IMG/VR virus record: IMGVR_UViG_3300009285_007468
Coordinates: 1-33,504 of that record
Reading direction: 5' to 3' (one strand)
Length of the DNA: 33,504 nt
Source of the DNA: a virus
Made by a program: the position numbers and the translations under genes. The notes below the pieces were generated by a model that was not told the DNA's origin, did no database searches, and was given only the letters and a program-made list of their open reading frames with translations. Shown here piece by piece: positions 15,474-23,038 of the stretch. The stretch's first letter is position 1. Each line of letters opens with the position of its first letter.

Positions 15474-15565
15474 GAATAGGCAAGGTAAGAATATCAATAC
15501 AGTTTATTTCAACAGCATTAAAATTCCCATTATTATCCATACTGAGCAATTTAGATACGAGGTGA
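15470..15565 (+). CDS. 31-residue ORF with a strong ribosome site
   Basis: The ATG overlaps the previous stop (ATGA) and has AGGAGG four bases upstream, a better signal than most neighbours have. The product is a short, hydrophobic-basic peptide (MRIGKVRISIQFISTALKFP and so on). It could be a real small peptide, a remnant of a longer gene, or a coupling ORF that carries ribosomes to the GTG of the aminotransferase at 15576, whose own ribosome site is poorly placed. I recognise no family. Confidence 0.35.
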   Translation: MRIGKVRISIQFISTALKFPLLSILSNLDTR

Positions 15566-15575
15566 AAGAATTAAA

Positions 15576-16694
15576 GTGATCCCTTTATTCAAGGTGTTCA
15601 TGGCAGACAATGTTGCTGATTTTGTTCTTCCTGTTCTGAGGTCAGGATATATAGGAGAGGGAGAACAATGCAAAGAATTCGAGAAGAAGTTTGGAGAATA
15701 TATCCAGAATGGGAATGTTGTACTGGTGAACTCGGGAACGTCAGCTTTAATCATGGCATTGAAACTTGCTGAAATAGGTTATGGGGACATGGTTGTTTCT
15801 ACCCCTATGACATGCTTAGCCACGAATATGGCTATTCTTTCTGTCGGAGCGGACATCATCTGGGCAGATATTCTTCCAGATGGGACAATCAATCCAAAAG
15901 ATGTTGAGGAGAAGTTAAAAGATTTTCATTGGAAGGCAATTTATCATGGTATAAATAAACTTATGCCAAAGGCTATTATGTGCATGGATTGGGGAGGGAT
16001 GCCTTGTAAGTTGAATGAGTTGAGGGATATAGGAGACATATTCGATATTCCGGTTATAGAAGATGCCTGCCAGGCATTAGGATCGCAATATGAAAGAGAA
16101 CTAATAGGGAATTGTGCAGATTTCGTTGCATTTTCGTTCCAGTCGATAAAACAACTTACATCCATAGATGGAGGAATGTTGGCTATCAATGATCCAAACC
16201 TTGTTGAAAAGGCGAAGATGATGAGGTGGTTTGGCCTCGACAGGAACAGCGGAGCAGATATGCGTTGTAATCAAGATCCTCCAGTCGCAGGCTACAAGTG
16301 GCAGATGAATGACGTGCTGGCATCTGTCGGATTGGCGAATATTAGACATCTTTCTGACATAATTGAAAAGACAAAAAAGCATGCACAGTATTACAATGAT
16401 AGATTTGGGATTGAAACAGATTCAGAAAGAGAATCTGGATATTGGTTATATACGATTTTTGTTAATAATGTCGATTATTTTATTCAATACATGAAGGGTA
16501 ATAATATCGAATGCTCAAAAGTCCATGACAGGAATGACACCAAGACTATCTTCAAGAAGTCGAGGACGTATTTACCAGGGGTTGATCATTTTGATAAGCA
16601 TCATGTCTGCGTGCCCGTTGGGTGGTGGCTTACAGACAAAGATGTAGAGGGGATAGCGTCATTGGTATTGGGTTATAGGAGAAAGTATGAGTAA
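15576..16694 (+). CDS. DegT/DnrJ/EryC1/StrS sugar aminotransferase
   Basis: This encodes 372 residues from a GTG start, the usual family length. These PLP enzymes convert keto-sugar nucleotides to amino-sugar nucleotides. VLVNSGTSALIMALKLAEIG is the cofactor phosphate region, PVIEDACQALGS holds Asp163 that contacts the pyridine nitrogen, and FSFQSIKQLTSIDGGM holds the probable Schiff-base Lys192. RWFGLDRN and KWQMNDVLASVGLANI are further family signatures. It acts in the cytoplasm. Together with the epimerase at 20162 it implies that a dedicated nucleotide-sugar, probably aminated, is made for the cluster's transferases. The exact sugar is unknown. Confidence 0.88.
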   Translation: MIPLFKVFMADNVADFVLPVLRSGYIGEGEQCKEFEKKFGEYIQNGNVVLVNSGTSALIMALKLAEIGYGDMVVSTPMTCLATNMAILSVGADIIWADILPDGTINPKDVEEKLKDFHWKAIYHGINKLMPKAIMCMDWGGMPCKLNELRDIGDIFDIPVIEDACQALGSQYERELIGNCADFVAFSFQSIKQLTSIDGGMLAINDPNLVEKAKMMRWFGLDRNSGADMRCNQDPPVAGYKWQMNDVLASVGLANIRHLSDIIEKTKKHAQYYNDRFGIETDSERESGYWLYTIFVNNVDYFIQYMKGNNIECSKVHDRNDTKTIFKKSRTYLPGVDHFDKHHVCVPVGWWLTDKDVEGIASLVLGYRRKYE

Positions 16695-16884
16695 AGAGGT
16701 CTGGGAAAAATTTACCGAACTATATAACACGGATGTTATCATCAAGAGGATGCCGATGGATGAGATACTTGAGGCGTTCTGGTGTTTTGCCAGTGGGTCT
16801 ACCTCTGTAAATAGGAAAGACAGGTTAAAAGAGATATTTGATAAACATGGGATAGAGATGAGACATGAATTGGGACACTTTTAA
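16687..16884 (+). CDS. Small protein of unknown function
   Basis: This encodes 65 residues and overlaps the aminotransferase end by 8 bases. It looks all-helical and charged, with two Trp (FWCFASG) and a final HELGHF. That ending resembles HExxH-like spacing, but with only five following residues no metallopeptidase can be claimed. It overlaps the next small ORF by 20 bases. No family recognised. Confidence 0.5.
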   Translation: MSKEVWEKFTELYNTDVIIKRMPMDEILEAFWCFASGSTSVNRKDRLKEIFDKHGIEMRHELGHF

Positions 16885-17029
16885 GAATCTGGTAGAAAAA
16901 GAGATTGAAAGAAATGGGATAGGGAGTCCAGAAATAGATTACATTTATATTTCTACTGCTGGCATTCGTAATAATGAAATTAATATAGAAGTGATTGATA
17001 ATGAACTTCGTATCTCGGCTGCAGAATAG
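16865..17029 (+). CDS. Small 54-residue ORF
   Basis: The ORF begins inside the end of the previous gene and ends two bases before the ATG of the next glycosyltransferase, filling the only gap in this stretch. The product starts MNWDTFKNLVEKEIERNGIG and continues as alternating strands and turns. The ribosome site is weak. Tight fit between neighbours supports it as a real gene, but it may be only coupling sequence. No family recognised. Confidence 0.4.
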   Translation: MNWDTFKNLVEKEIERNGIGSPEIDYIYISTAGIRNNEINIEVIDNELRISAAE

Positions 17030-17030
17030 A

Positions 17031-17756
17031 ATGAAGCTGTCTGTCGTTATCCCCATACTGAATTCCCATAAGGCGGTGTCAAGGCAGATCAAGCATTTCA
17101 ATATGATGAAGTTGCCTGACGACATAGAGTTTGTTTTCGTTGATGACGGAAGTAATCCTCCCTTGGATGCGAAAGATTATCAGCTGAAGAACCTCAGGAT
17201 CATGATGACGAATGACAAGAGGAACTGGACGCAGGGATTAGCAAGGAATCTTGGAGCGAGAGAGGCGATAGGAGAATATCTATTCATGACGGACATAGAT
17301 CATATTCTTTCCAAGGAAGCCTTGCTTGCAGCGCATGATTTCATTGGGGACAAGATGGTGTTTCCACGATACATAGCAGTTTTGACGATTGGTGGAAGGA
17401 TACGCCAAGATTCAGCAATTCTCCAGGCATATGGGTTTGACATGAACCGTTATCAGAGGGGAAGGAAAAGGCTCTATGCGAGTTTTCATGGAAACACCTT
17501 CGTAATGAAGAAAGAAACATTCTGGAAGCTTGGAGGATATAAGTCAAAACATTGCTTATATGGGTATCACGCCCCTGTGAAGAAGGGCGAAGACTGTTAT
17601 TTCAACACACAGTGGAAGCATTATGCAGCAGAACAAGGACTTAAGATCGAGATTGGGCCAAAAATATTTTTGTTTCCGGTTGGAAGATTCAATAAAGCAG
17701 GAGATAACAATCCCAGAGGTCTTTTTCATGGATTGAGTTATGAACCAAATAGGTAA
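17031..17756 (+). CDS. Family 2 glycosyltransferase
   Basis: This encodes 241 residues. MKLSVVIPILNSHKAVSRQI is a textbook GT2 start, IEFVFVDDGSNPP holds the first acidic pair, and EYLFMTDIDHILSKEAL contains the DxD donor/metal motif near residue 88. FHGNTFVMKKETFWKLGGY is the typical later acceptor region. There are no membrane segments. It is compact compared with processive synthases, so it probably transfers one sugar. Earlier in-frame ATGs exist, but 17031 gives the standard GT2 N-terminus. Confidence 0.85.
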   Translation: MKLSVVIPILNSHKAVSRQIKHFNMMKLPDDIEFVFVDDGSNPPLDAKDYQLKNLRIMMTNDKRNWTQGLARNLGAREAIGEYLFMTDIDHILSKEALLAAHDFIGDKMVFPRYIAVLTIGGRIRQDSAILQAYGFDMNRYQRGRKRLYASFHGNTFVMKKETFWKLGGYKSKHCLYGYHAPVKKGEDCYFNTQWKHYAAEQGLKIEIGPKIFLFPVGRFNKAGDNNPRGLFHGLSYEPNR

Positions 17757-17768
17757 AGGAGAGGAATT

Positions 17769-18095
17769 ATGGCGATATCGAGTCAGAATATTGGTAAGGA
17801 AATAGCAGATATCTTCGGGTTGAAGAATGTTGTATCTATGGATTTTTATTTTGCAGTCAATAATATTGTATCTGTTGATGTCAGGTTTTATCCAGAAGAA
17901 GATGAGATTAGAAAACTCATGTCAATTTGGAAAAGATATAGACTGGAAAAAACTGGAAAAGATCCATATGAAGGGTTGATCCCTCTTTTACAGAAGTTTA
18001 ATTTCGTGGAAAAAGATACATCCAAGGAATATAATATCGATGAGTCATCTTGTGAACAAAATAACCTTTCAAAGATAATCTTGGCAAAGAGATAA
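17769..18095 (+). CDS. Small protein of unknown function
   Basis: This encodes 108 residues behind AAAGGAGAGG. A short helix (about residues 5-15) is followed by a hairpin (VVSMDFYFAVNNIVSVDVRF) and a basic helix. The second half is polar. There is no catalytic motif, Cys pair or signal peptide. The N-terminal two-strand element is reminiscent of small phage regulatory or assembly proteins, but I cannot place it. It sits between two glycosyltransferase genes on the same strand. Confidence 0.5.
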   Translation: MAISSQNIGKEIADIFGLKNVVSMDFYFAVNNIVSVDVRFYPEEDEIRKLMSIWKRYRLEKTGKDPYEGLIPLLQKFNFVEKDTSKEYNIDESSCEQNNLSKIILAKR

Positions 18096-18099
18096 AATT

Positions 18100-19773
18100 A
18101 TGCCATATGATTTATCAATCGTTATCCCCGCTCGGAACGAAATTTTCTTGTCGAGGACAATCGAGGACATTCTTAAGAATATTAAAGGGAATACTGAAAT
18201 TATTGCTGTTCTTGATGGGTATTGGCCAGATCCTTCAATAGAAGATGATCATAGAGTTACATTGGTTCATCATACTGAATCTATAGGACAAAGGTCCGCT
18301 TGCAATGAGGCTGTTAGATTATCTAAGGCAAAGTACATCCTTAAATGTGACGCTCATTGCTCATTTGCAGAAGGTTTTGACGAAGTTCTCATGAAAGATA
18401 TGAAAGATGATTGGACTGTTGTTCCAGCTATGAGAAACCTTCATGTTTTTGACTGGGTATGTAAGAAATGTGGGACAAGAAGTTATCAGGGAATTACACC
18501 TGTAAGTTGTCTTAAATGTGATAATACAGAACATTTTGAGAAAGATATTGTCTGGATAGGGAAATCAAATCCCATAAGTACATCTTATTGTTTTGATCCA
18601 CAACCGCATTTCCAATACTTCAAGGAGTTTAAGCATAGGCCAGAAGGCAAGGGAGATCTTACAGAAACAATGTCTCTTCAAGGGTCTTGTTTCATGCTCA
18701 CGAGGGAGAAATATTGGGAGTTGGATGTCTGTGAGGAAAAGTTCGGAAGCTGGGGTTCACAAGGAATTGAGGTGTCCTGTAAGACTTGGTTGTCGGGAGG
18801 AAGGGTAATCGTCAATCAGAAGACATGGTATGCCCATATGTTTCGCACGAAGGGAGGAGATTTTGGGTTTCCATATCCGATCAGTGGCAGGCAGATCCAG
18901 TCTGCAAAAAGTTATGCGAGGGATTTGTTTTTCAACAACAAATGGCCGAAACAGAAATATCCTATCTCTTGGCTGGTAGAGAAATTCTGGCCAGTTCCGG
19001 GATGGTCTCAGGAGCAACTTGATGAATTAAAGAAAGGAGAAAAGATAGAAATCTCGGAACCAGATGTCACTCCTGTTCCCCACATGAGTTGCGAGAGAAA
19101 AGGCCCGACAAAGGGGATCGTCTATTACACAGACAACAGATGCGAAGATAGGATACTTCATCTGTGCCAAGATCATCTGAAGAAAGCTGTCGGAGATGCA
19201 AGGATCATCAGTGTGTCATTGAAATCAATCAAGTTTGGCGAGAATATAGTCCTTGATCTTGAGAGGGGATACCTGACAATGTTCAAACAAGTGTTGGAGG
19301 GGATTGAGAGATGTGAAACGGATGTGATCTATTTATGCGAGCATGACGTCATTTATTCTCCAGAGCACTTTGAGTTCATCCCTCCGACGAGAGACAAGTT
19401 CTACTACAATATAAGCAACTGGCAGGTGAGGGCAATGGATGGGCATGCCGTCTATTGGGACTGCAAGAAGGTCAGCCAGGTATGTGCATACAGAGATTTG
19501 ATTCTTGAACATTACAGAAAAAGAGTTAAGATGGTTGAAGAAATTGGATTTTCAAGAAGAATGGGATTTGAACCTGGAACTCATCATAGAGAAGCTCGTG
19601 TAGATGATACTACCTCTGATTTTTTTTCTACCGAGATTGCAAATCTTGATATAAGGCACTCAAAGAATCTTACTTCTTCAAGATGGAGTCCAAACGAATT
19701 TAGAAATCCATGTAAGAATTGGAGAGAATCTCATGTCAATCGACTTCTTGGGTGGGAGAATTTGAAATTATGA
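18100..19773 (+). CDS. Two-domain glycosyltransferase with inserted zinc knuckle
   Basis: This encodes 557 residues. Residues 1-320 are a family 2 transferase paralogous to the protein at 10404: LSIVIPARNEIFLSRTIEDI, VLDGYWPDP, KYILKCDAHCSFAEGFDE and GGRVIVNQKTWYAHM. An insertion at 121-140 carries Cys-x2-Cys ... Cys-x2-Cys (CKKCG and CLKC), a probable zinc knuckle absent from the paralog. Residues about 330-557 form a second GT-A-like domain beginning GIVYYTDNRCEDRIL with the acidic YLCEHDVIYSPEHF motif. Such fusions usually make two consecutive linkages. It overlaps the next gene by 4 bases (ATGA). No membrane segment. Substrates are unknown. Confidence 0.8.
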   Translation: MPYDLSIVIPARNEIFLSRTIEDILKNIKGNTEIIAVLDGYWPDPSIEDDHRVTLVHHTESIGQRSACNEAVRLSKAKYILKCDAHCSFAEGFDEVLMKDMKDDWTVVPAMRNLHVFDWVCKKCGTRSYQGITPVSCLKCDNTEHFEKDIVWIGKSNPISTSYCFDPQPHFQYFKEFKHRPEGKGDLTETMSLQGSCFMLTREKYWELDVCEEKFGSWGSQGIEVSCKTWLSGGRVIVNQKTWYAHMFRTKGGDFGFPYPISGRQIQSAKSYARDLFFNNKWPKQKYPISWLVEKFWPVPGWSQEQLDELKKGEKIEISEPDVTPVPHMSCERKGPTKGIVYYTDNRCEDRILHLCQDHLKKAVGDARIISVSLKSIKFGENIVLDLERGYLTMFKQVLEGIERCETDVIYLCEHDVIYSPEHFEFIPPTRDKFYYNISNWQVRAMDGHAVYWDCKKVSQVCAYRDLILEHYRKRVKMVEEIGFSRRMGFEPGTHHREARVDDTTSDFFSTEIANLDIRHSKNLTSSRWSPNEFRNPCKNWRESHVNRLLGWENLKL

Positions 19774-20165
19774 AAGTATTTTTGGGAGGGACTTGCAATG
19801 AATCTACATGGAGAGACACTCTAATTTCAATGTTAAAGATTGATTTTTTCAATCCGGTAGTTGACGATTGGACTTCAGACTGTATGGCTGAAGAATTATG
19901 GCAAAGAAAGATATGTGATTATTGTTTGTATGTTATAACTCCTAAGATGACAGGAGTATATTCGATTGCTGAAGTTGTTGATGACAGTAATAAAAGACCA
20001 ACAAAAACCATATTTGTATGTTTAAAGAAAGATGGCAGTTCAATATTTAACGATGGTCAATGGAAATCAATAAATGCAGTTGCTAAAATGGTTGAGCAAA
20101 ATGGAGCAATGGTGTTTTTTGAATTGGAAAAGTCTGCTTTTTATTTAAATAGAAAGGCTCCATGA
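19770..20165 (+). CDS. Nucleoside 2-deoxyribosyltransferase-like protein
   Basis: This encodes 131 residues from an ATG overlapping the previous stop. KVFLGGTCNESTWRD, then FFNPVVDDWT, CDYCLYVITPKMTGVYSIAE and VVDDSNKRPTKTIFV match the Nuc_deoxyri_tr2 pattern, a Rossmann-like fold handling nucleosides or nucleotide-sugars. True members swap bases on deoxyribose, but many genomic copies have unknown substrates. Sitting inside a nucleotide-sugar cluster it might recycle or hydrolyse a nucleotide by-product. That role is inference. Confidence 0.7.
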   Translation: MKVFLGGTCNESTWRDTLISMLKIDFFNPVVDDWTSDCMAEELWQRKICDYCLYVITPKMTGVYSIAEVVDDSNKRPTKTIFVCLKKDGSSIFNDGQWKSINAVAKMVEQNGAMVFFELEKSAFYLNRKAP

Positions 20166-21001
20166 TTATGAAAATCTTAGTTACCGGAACAAATGGCTTT
20201 ATAGGAAAAAATCTAATAGACCGTCTATTGGCAGAAAGTCATGAGGTAGTTAATTTCTATGGTGATAGACGAGAAATAGATACTGTTATTCATCTTGCTG
20301 CAATAGCCGGGATCAAACCAGAATTGCAGAAAGTAAAAGAACATTATCAAGTGAATGTTCTTCAAACAGTTGAATTACTTGAATTTTGTATTAATCATAA
20401 AATCCCCAATTTTGTATTTATTTCTTCTTCGTCGGTATATGGAAATAATGGGGGTAGGCCATCATTAGAGACAGATCCTACAGACACTCCTCTGTGTCAT
20501 TATGCTGCTACCAAAAAGGCAGGAGAACTTGCTTGTTATACTTATCATCATATGTACGGTATTAATATCACATGCTTGAGATTGTTTACAGTTTATGGTC
20601 CAGGGCAGAGGACAGAAATGGCCATTCCTTTATTTACTAGATTAATCCAACAGGGACAGGAGATAATCATGTTTGGTAATGGTTATAGAGATTATGTTTA
20701 TATAGATGATGTCGTAGATGCCATTGTTTCATCTTTACATTCTAATAAAGGATATTCTATCTATAATATTGGTAGTTCTCAAAAGACAGATCTTGTCAGG
20801 TTGATATTTAATATTGAAGATTTTATAGGTAAGAAATCCAAAATTAAATATCAACCAAATCCAATTGGTTATGCTCAATCCACATGGGCAAATATAGAAA
20901 AAGCAAGGGAAGAGCTTAGATATAATCCACAAGTGATGATTCGAGAAGGATTATATAAATATATTGATTGGTATCTAAAGAATCCAAACAATAAATTTTA
21001 A
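20162..21001 (+). CDS. NAD-dependent sugar epimerase/dehydratase (short N-terminus)
   Basis: This encodes 279 residues of the extended SDR family, which acts on nucleotide-sugars. MKILVTGTNGFIGKN gives the GxxGxxG NAD site (Gly9, Gly12, Gly15), and SSSSVYG with Tyr114-x3-Lys118 (YAATK) are the catalytic residues. RLFTVYGPGQR and YRDYVYIDDVVDAI are family motifs. Only about 25 residues separate the first strand from IDTVIHLAA, some 25-30 fewer than usual, so the adenine-side strands are missing or rebuilt. The gene ends exactly where promoter motif copy 4 begins. It probably supplies the sugar donor together with the aminotransferase at 15576. Confidence 0.85.
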   Translation: MIMKILVTGTNGFIGKNLIDRLLAESHEVVNFYGDRREIDTVIHLAAIAGIKPELQKVKEHYQVNVLQTVELLEFCINHKIPNFVFISSSSVYGNNGGRPSLETDPTDTPLCHYAATKKAGELACYTYHHMYGINITCLRLFTVYGPGQRTEMAIPLFTRLIQQGQEIIMFGNGYRDYVYIDDVVDAIVSSLHSNKGYSIYNIGSSQKTDLVRLIFNIEDFIGKKSKIKYQPNPIGYAQSTWANIEKAREELRYNPQVMIREGLYKYIDWYLKNPNNKF

Positions 21002-21023
21002 AAGTGCATTTTTTCATTTATAT
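20996..21023 (+). promoter_or_regulatory. Promoter-like motif, copy 4 (TTTTAAAA-N13-TTTATAT)
   Basis: TTTTAAAA at 20996-21003 and TTTATAT at 21017-21023 keep the 13-base spacing of the other copies, with one change in the first element. It overlaps the last codons of the epimerase gene and precedes the first gene of the lysis cassette, whose ATG at 21037 has AAGGA at 21028-21032. This copy therefore marks the border between the glycan block and the lysis block. Confidence 0.5.
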
Positions 21024-21036
21024 GAATAAGGACATC

Positions 21037-21240
21037 ATGTATAAAAAGGTTGAACCAGTTTCCGTTGCTACCATGGTGCGAACAAGATATAAGGGCCATC
21101 ACACAATTTGTGAAACCTTGCGTGAGATATACGTCTTATCTGAAAATGAAGAGATCAAGATAAAATGTAGGATCGCTGTTGCAATGGCGAAATCTATGCA
21201 CAACAAATTAAAATGGTATAAGGCAAATAGTAAGGCTTAA
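21037..21240 (+). CDS. Small basic helical protein
   Basis: This encodes 67 residues. The ATG at 21037 is preferred over an in-frame ATG at 21022 because AAGGA precedes it and the other lies inside the promoter-like motif. The product is helical and Lys-rich, ending KWYKANSKA, without membrane segments. A Thr/Val/Ala-rich start is followed by two helices (ICETLREIYVLSEN and IKCRIAVAMAKSMHNKLKW). It overlaps the next gene by one base. No family recognised, though its size and position fit small lysis-cassette leaders. Confidence 0.45.
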   Translation: MYKKVEPVSVATMVRTRYKGHHTICETLREIYVLSENEEIKIKCRIAVAMAKSMHNKLKWYKANSKA

Positions 21241-21473
21241 TGGAAAAGATCATAGATAAAATTGTCTCAACGGTCAGCGAGCCCTTTATGCTCTTGGCGT
21301 TGTTGGTCATAGTAGGCTTGTTCCATCTTTTGCTCCAAAGAGATAAGAGAGACAAGGAGTTTTCCCAGGCAATGAAAGAAATCTCATCAGCCATGGGGGA
21401 ATGTAACAATTCTATTTGTGGCATGATTCCACTTCTGGAGATCTTGGTTTATGGCAAAGGAGGAAAACCGTGA
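21240..21473 (+). CDS. Single-span membrane protein of the lysis cassette
   Basis: This encodes 77 residues from an ATG overlapping the previous stop. Residues about 16-33 (FMLLALLVIVGLFHLLL) form one membrane segment, followed by a charged helix and a short Cys-containing region (GECNNSICGM) near a Leu/Ile-rich end. One-span proteins of this size next to endolysin genes are often holins, antiholins or inner membrane lysis regulators. The Cys pair might crosslink. Function inferred from topology and neighbours. Confidence 0.5.
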   Translation: MEKIIDKIVSTVSEPFMLLALLVIVGLFHLLLQRDKRDKEFSQAMKEISSAMGECNNSICGMIPLLEILVYGKGGKP

Positions 21474-21667
21474 ACATCATCAATAAGATTAAACAATTCC
21501 TTTCCCCAGATATAGAACCAATAAAAAATATCAAGGAATTCATACAGCAACAAATGGCAACATCATGTCAAAGCAAACAAAAAATAGATGGTATGATTGC
21601 AACATTGAATGGTGAAGATAATTGGTTTTTGCGAAGAGTTAGTAAAGAGGGATGTGATGGACAATAG
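21470..21667 (+). CDS. Small polar protein, GTG start
   Basis: This encodes 65 residues. The GTG at 21470 overlaps the previous stop and has AAAGGAGG upstream, the best start in the frame. The product is soluble, beginning with a helix (VNIINKIKQFLSPDIEPIKN) followed by a Gln/Lys-rich helix and a Cys. No motif or family is recognised. It overlaps the next membrane protein gene by 11 bases. Confidence 0.5.
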   Translation: MNIINKIKQFLSPDIEPIKNIKEFIQQQMATSCQSKQKIDGMIATLNGEDNWFLRRVSKEGCDGQ

Positions 21668-22007
21668 AATTGATGCGGCAATGATACAATATATTTTTGC
21701 AATTCTGGGGAATCTATATGGTGTTATTTTATTTTCCTGGTGGTGGATAAAGAAAAAGAATGCGAGTTTTATATTTATTTGCATTACCTTTCTATTTGTC
21801 GGCAATGTAGTAGAAAAATCACTTACATTATACAGCAGAACTATGATGAATTTCTTTCAATCTCCACCACTTAGAGACACCGATCTGTGGGCATACAGAG
21901 GCACCATAGAAATGGTTTCTGTTTATTTCGTAGTGATTTATATGACTTTACGAGTCCTCGGTTATTTGCCTGCAAAGCAATATGGGAAGAGGCATGATGA
22001 TCGGTAA
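21657..22007 (+). CDS. Three-span membrane protein
   Basis: This encodes 116 residues, starting at ATG 21657 close to GAGGGATG. Three hydrophobic stretches are visible: about 10-30 (YIFAILGNLYGVILFSWWW), 36-50 (SFIFICITFLFVGNVV) and 80-100 (VSVYFVVIYMTLRVL). A basic C-terminal tail follows. The topology is like class I holins, but a dedicated holin-like gene lies downstream at 22760, so this could be a holin, antiholin or accessory membrane protein. I do not recognise the sequence family. Confidence 0.5.
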   Translation: MDNRIDAAMIQYIFAILGNLYGVILFSWWWIKKKNASFIFICITFLFVGNVVEKSLTLYSRTMMNFFQSPPLRDTDLWAYRGTIEMVSVYFVVIYMTLRVLGYLPAKQYGKRHDDR

Positions 22008-22037
22008 TAACCCATTGATAGTAATAGGTAACAAGGA

Positions 22038-22166
22038 ATGGGAATCAGGATTATTTATTGTGACTGGTGTCAAAAAGATGATATTCCCTGTAAGCATTGT
22101 GAAATAGAATGCAAATATAGGATTAAGTGGGAGAGTTTAGCAAAAGATGAAAAAAAATTTCGATAA
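22038..22166 (+). CDS. 42-residue zinc-ribbon-like protein
   Basis: This small ORF starts at ATG behind AACAAGGA and ends inside the endolysin gene. MGIRIIYCDWCQKDDIPCKH carries Cys-x2-Cys, then Cys-x2-Cys-x3-Cys (CKHCEIEC), a likely zinc-binding knuckle. Overlap of 20 bases with the endolysin and full use of the gap support it as real. It may be a tiny regulator or an RNA/DNA-binding protein. No family recognised. Confidence 0.5.
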   Translation: MGIRIIYCDWCQKDDIPCKHCEIECKYRIKWESLAKDEKKFR

Positions 22167-22776
22167 GGCACTTAGAAAAGTCTTAATTTATGAAAAAGGA
22201 TTTGTAAACCACCCATCAGACAAAGGTGGGGCTACAAATAAAGGAATAACCATAGGAACTCTCCAGAGATTTAATAAAGAATTTGATTACGGAGACTTTG
22301 ATCAGGACGGAGATGTGGATATAGACGACGTTAAGCTGCTCAATACTGCTGAAAAAGCTGCCCCGATCTACGAGAAATATTTTTGGGACATTCTTCATCT
22401 GGATAATTATCCCTCAAAGATAGATTTTTTGATGTTTGATTTTGCCGTGAACTCGGGGCCGGGGAATGCTTCCAAGATTCTCCAGAGAAGTCTCAAGGTA
22501 AAAGATGACGGGATAATTGGTTCAGTTACAATGGCTGCTTTGCAAAAAATGGATCCCTTCTTTCTCTCTGAATTGATGCTTTCAGAGAGAAAGAGGTTTT
22601 ACGACAAATTGGTTGCCCGGCATCCGGATCAGATGATTTTCTATAACGGATGGATGAATCGAATCAATAAGTTGAGAGAAGATATTAAGGAGGTTGATAA
22701 ATCTCTTGATAGAACCGAAGATATGGATTTGATAGACTTACTTATGAAGAAGGAAATGTATGAAGCTGATGTCTGA
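22147..22776 (+). CDS. Endolysin: GH108-type muramidase with an EF-hand loop
   Basis: This encodes 209 residues. YEKGFVNHPSDKGGATNKGI, with catalytic Glu16, is the signature of GH108 muramidases, which cut peptidoglycan between MurNAc and GlcNAc. FMFDFAVNSGPGNASKILQR and DGIIGSVTMAALQ continue into the family's peptidoglycan-binding part. Between the catalytic start and the YFWDILHLD helix lies a perfect 12-residue EF-hand/dockerin-type loop, D-F-D-Q-D-G-D-V-D-I-D-D (residues 50-61), implying calcium binding. There is no signal peptide, so export needs a holin. A long charged C-terminal helix (about 170-209) is extra. It overlaps the holin-like gene by 17 bases. Confidence 0.88.
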   Translation: MKKNFDKALRKVLIYEKGFVNHPSDKGGATNKGITIGTLQRFNKEFDYGDFDQDGDVDIDDVKLLNTAEKAAPIYEKYFWDILHLDNYPSKIDFLMFDFAVNSGPGNASKILQRSLKVKDDGIIGSVTMAALQKMDPFFLSELMLSERKRFYDKLVARHPDQMIFYNGWMNRINKLREDIKEVDKSLDRTEDMDLIDLLMKKEMYEADV

Positions 22777-23038
22777 AGAGGCAAAACAGTTTTTTCTCTC
22801 AATGTTAAAGGAGAGTGATGGTTGCCCTGTTTCCATGACAAGATTTCTTTCCTTGTTTACTATCGTTTTATCGAATATTGCAATGTGGGGAACATGGCTA
22901 TTGATTTGCTATTTTGAGGGACATATTGCTGATATTCCTGATGGTGTCATCTATGTGTATGTTGCAGCGAATGGGCTAACCTTGACAGGTAAGGTTGCAC
23001 AGAAATTTGTGGAGAAGAAGGGAGATGGAATTCAATAA
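22760..23038 (+). CDS. Holin-like two-span membrane protein
   Basis: This encodes 92 residues, with GAAGGA upstream and the start inside the endolysin gene. A short polar start with a Ser/Met/Arg motif (PVSMTRFLSLFT) is followed by two hydrophobic segments, about 28-50 and 60-78, and a charged end (QKFVEKKGDG). This layout is common among small phage holins and holin-like proteins beside GH108 genes. Holins form the lesions that let the endolysin reach the cell wall. Confidence 0.65.
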   Translation: MKLMSEEAKQFFLSMLKESDGCPVSMTRFLSLFTIVLSNIAMWGTWLLICYFEGHIADIPDGVIYVYVAANGLTLTGKVAQKFVEKKGDGIQ

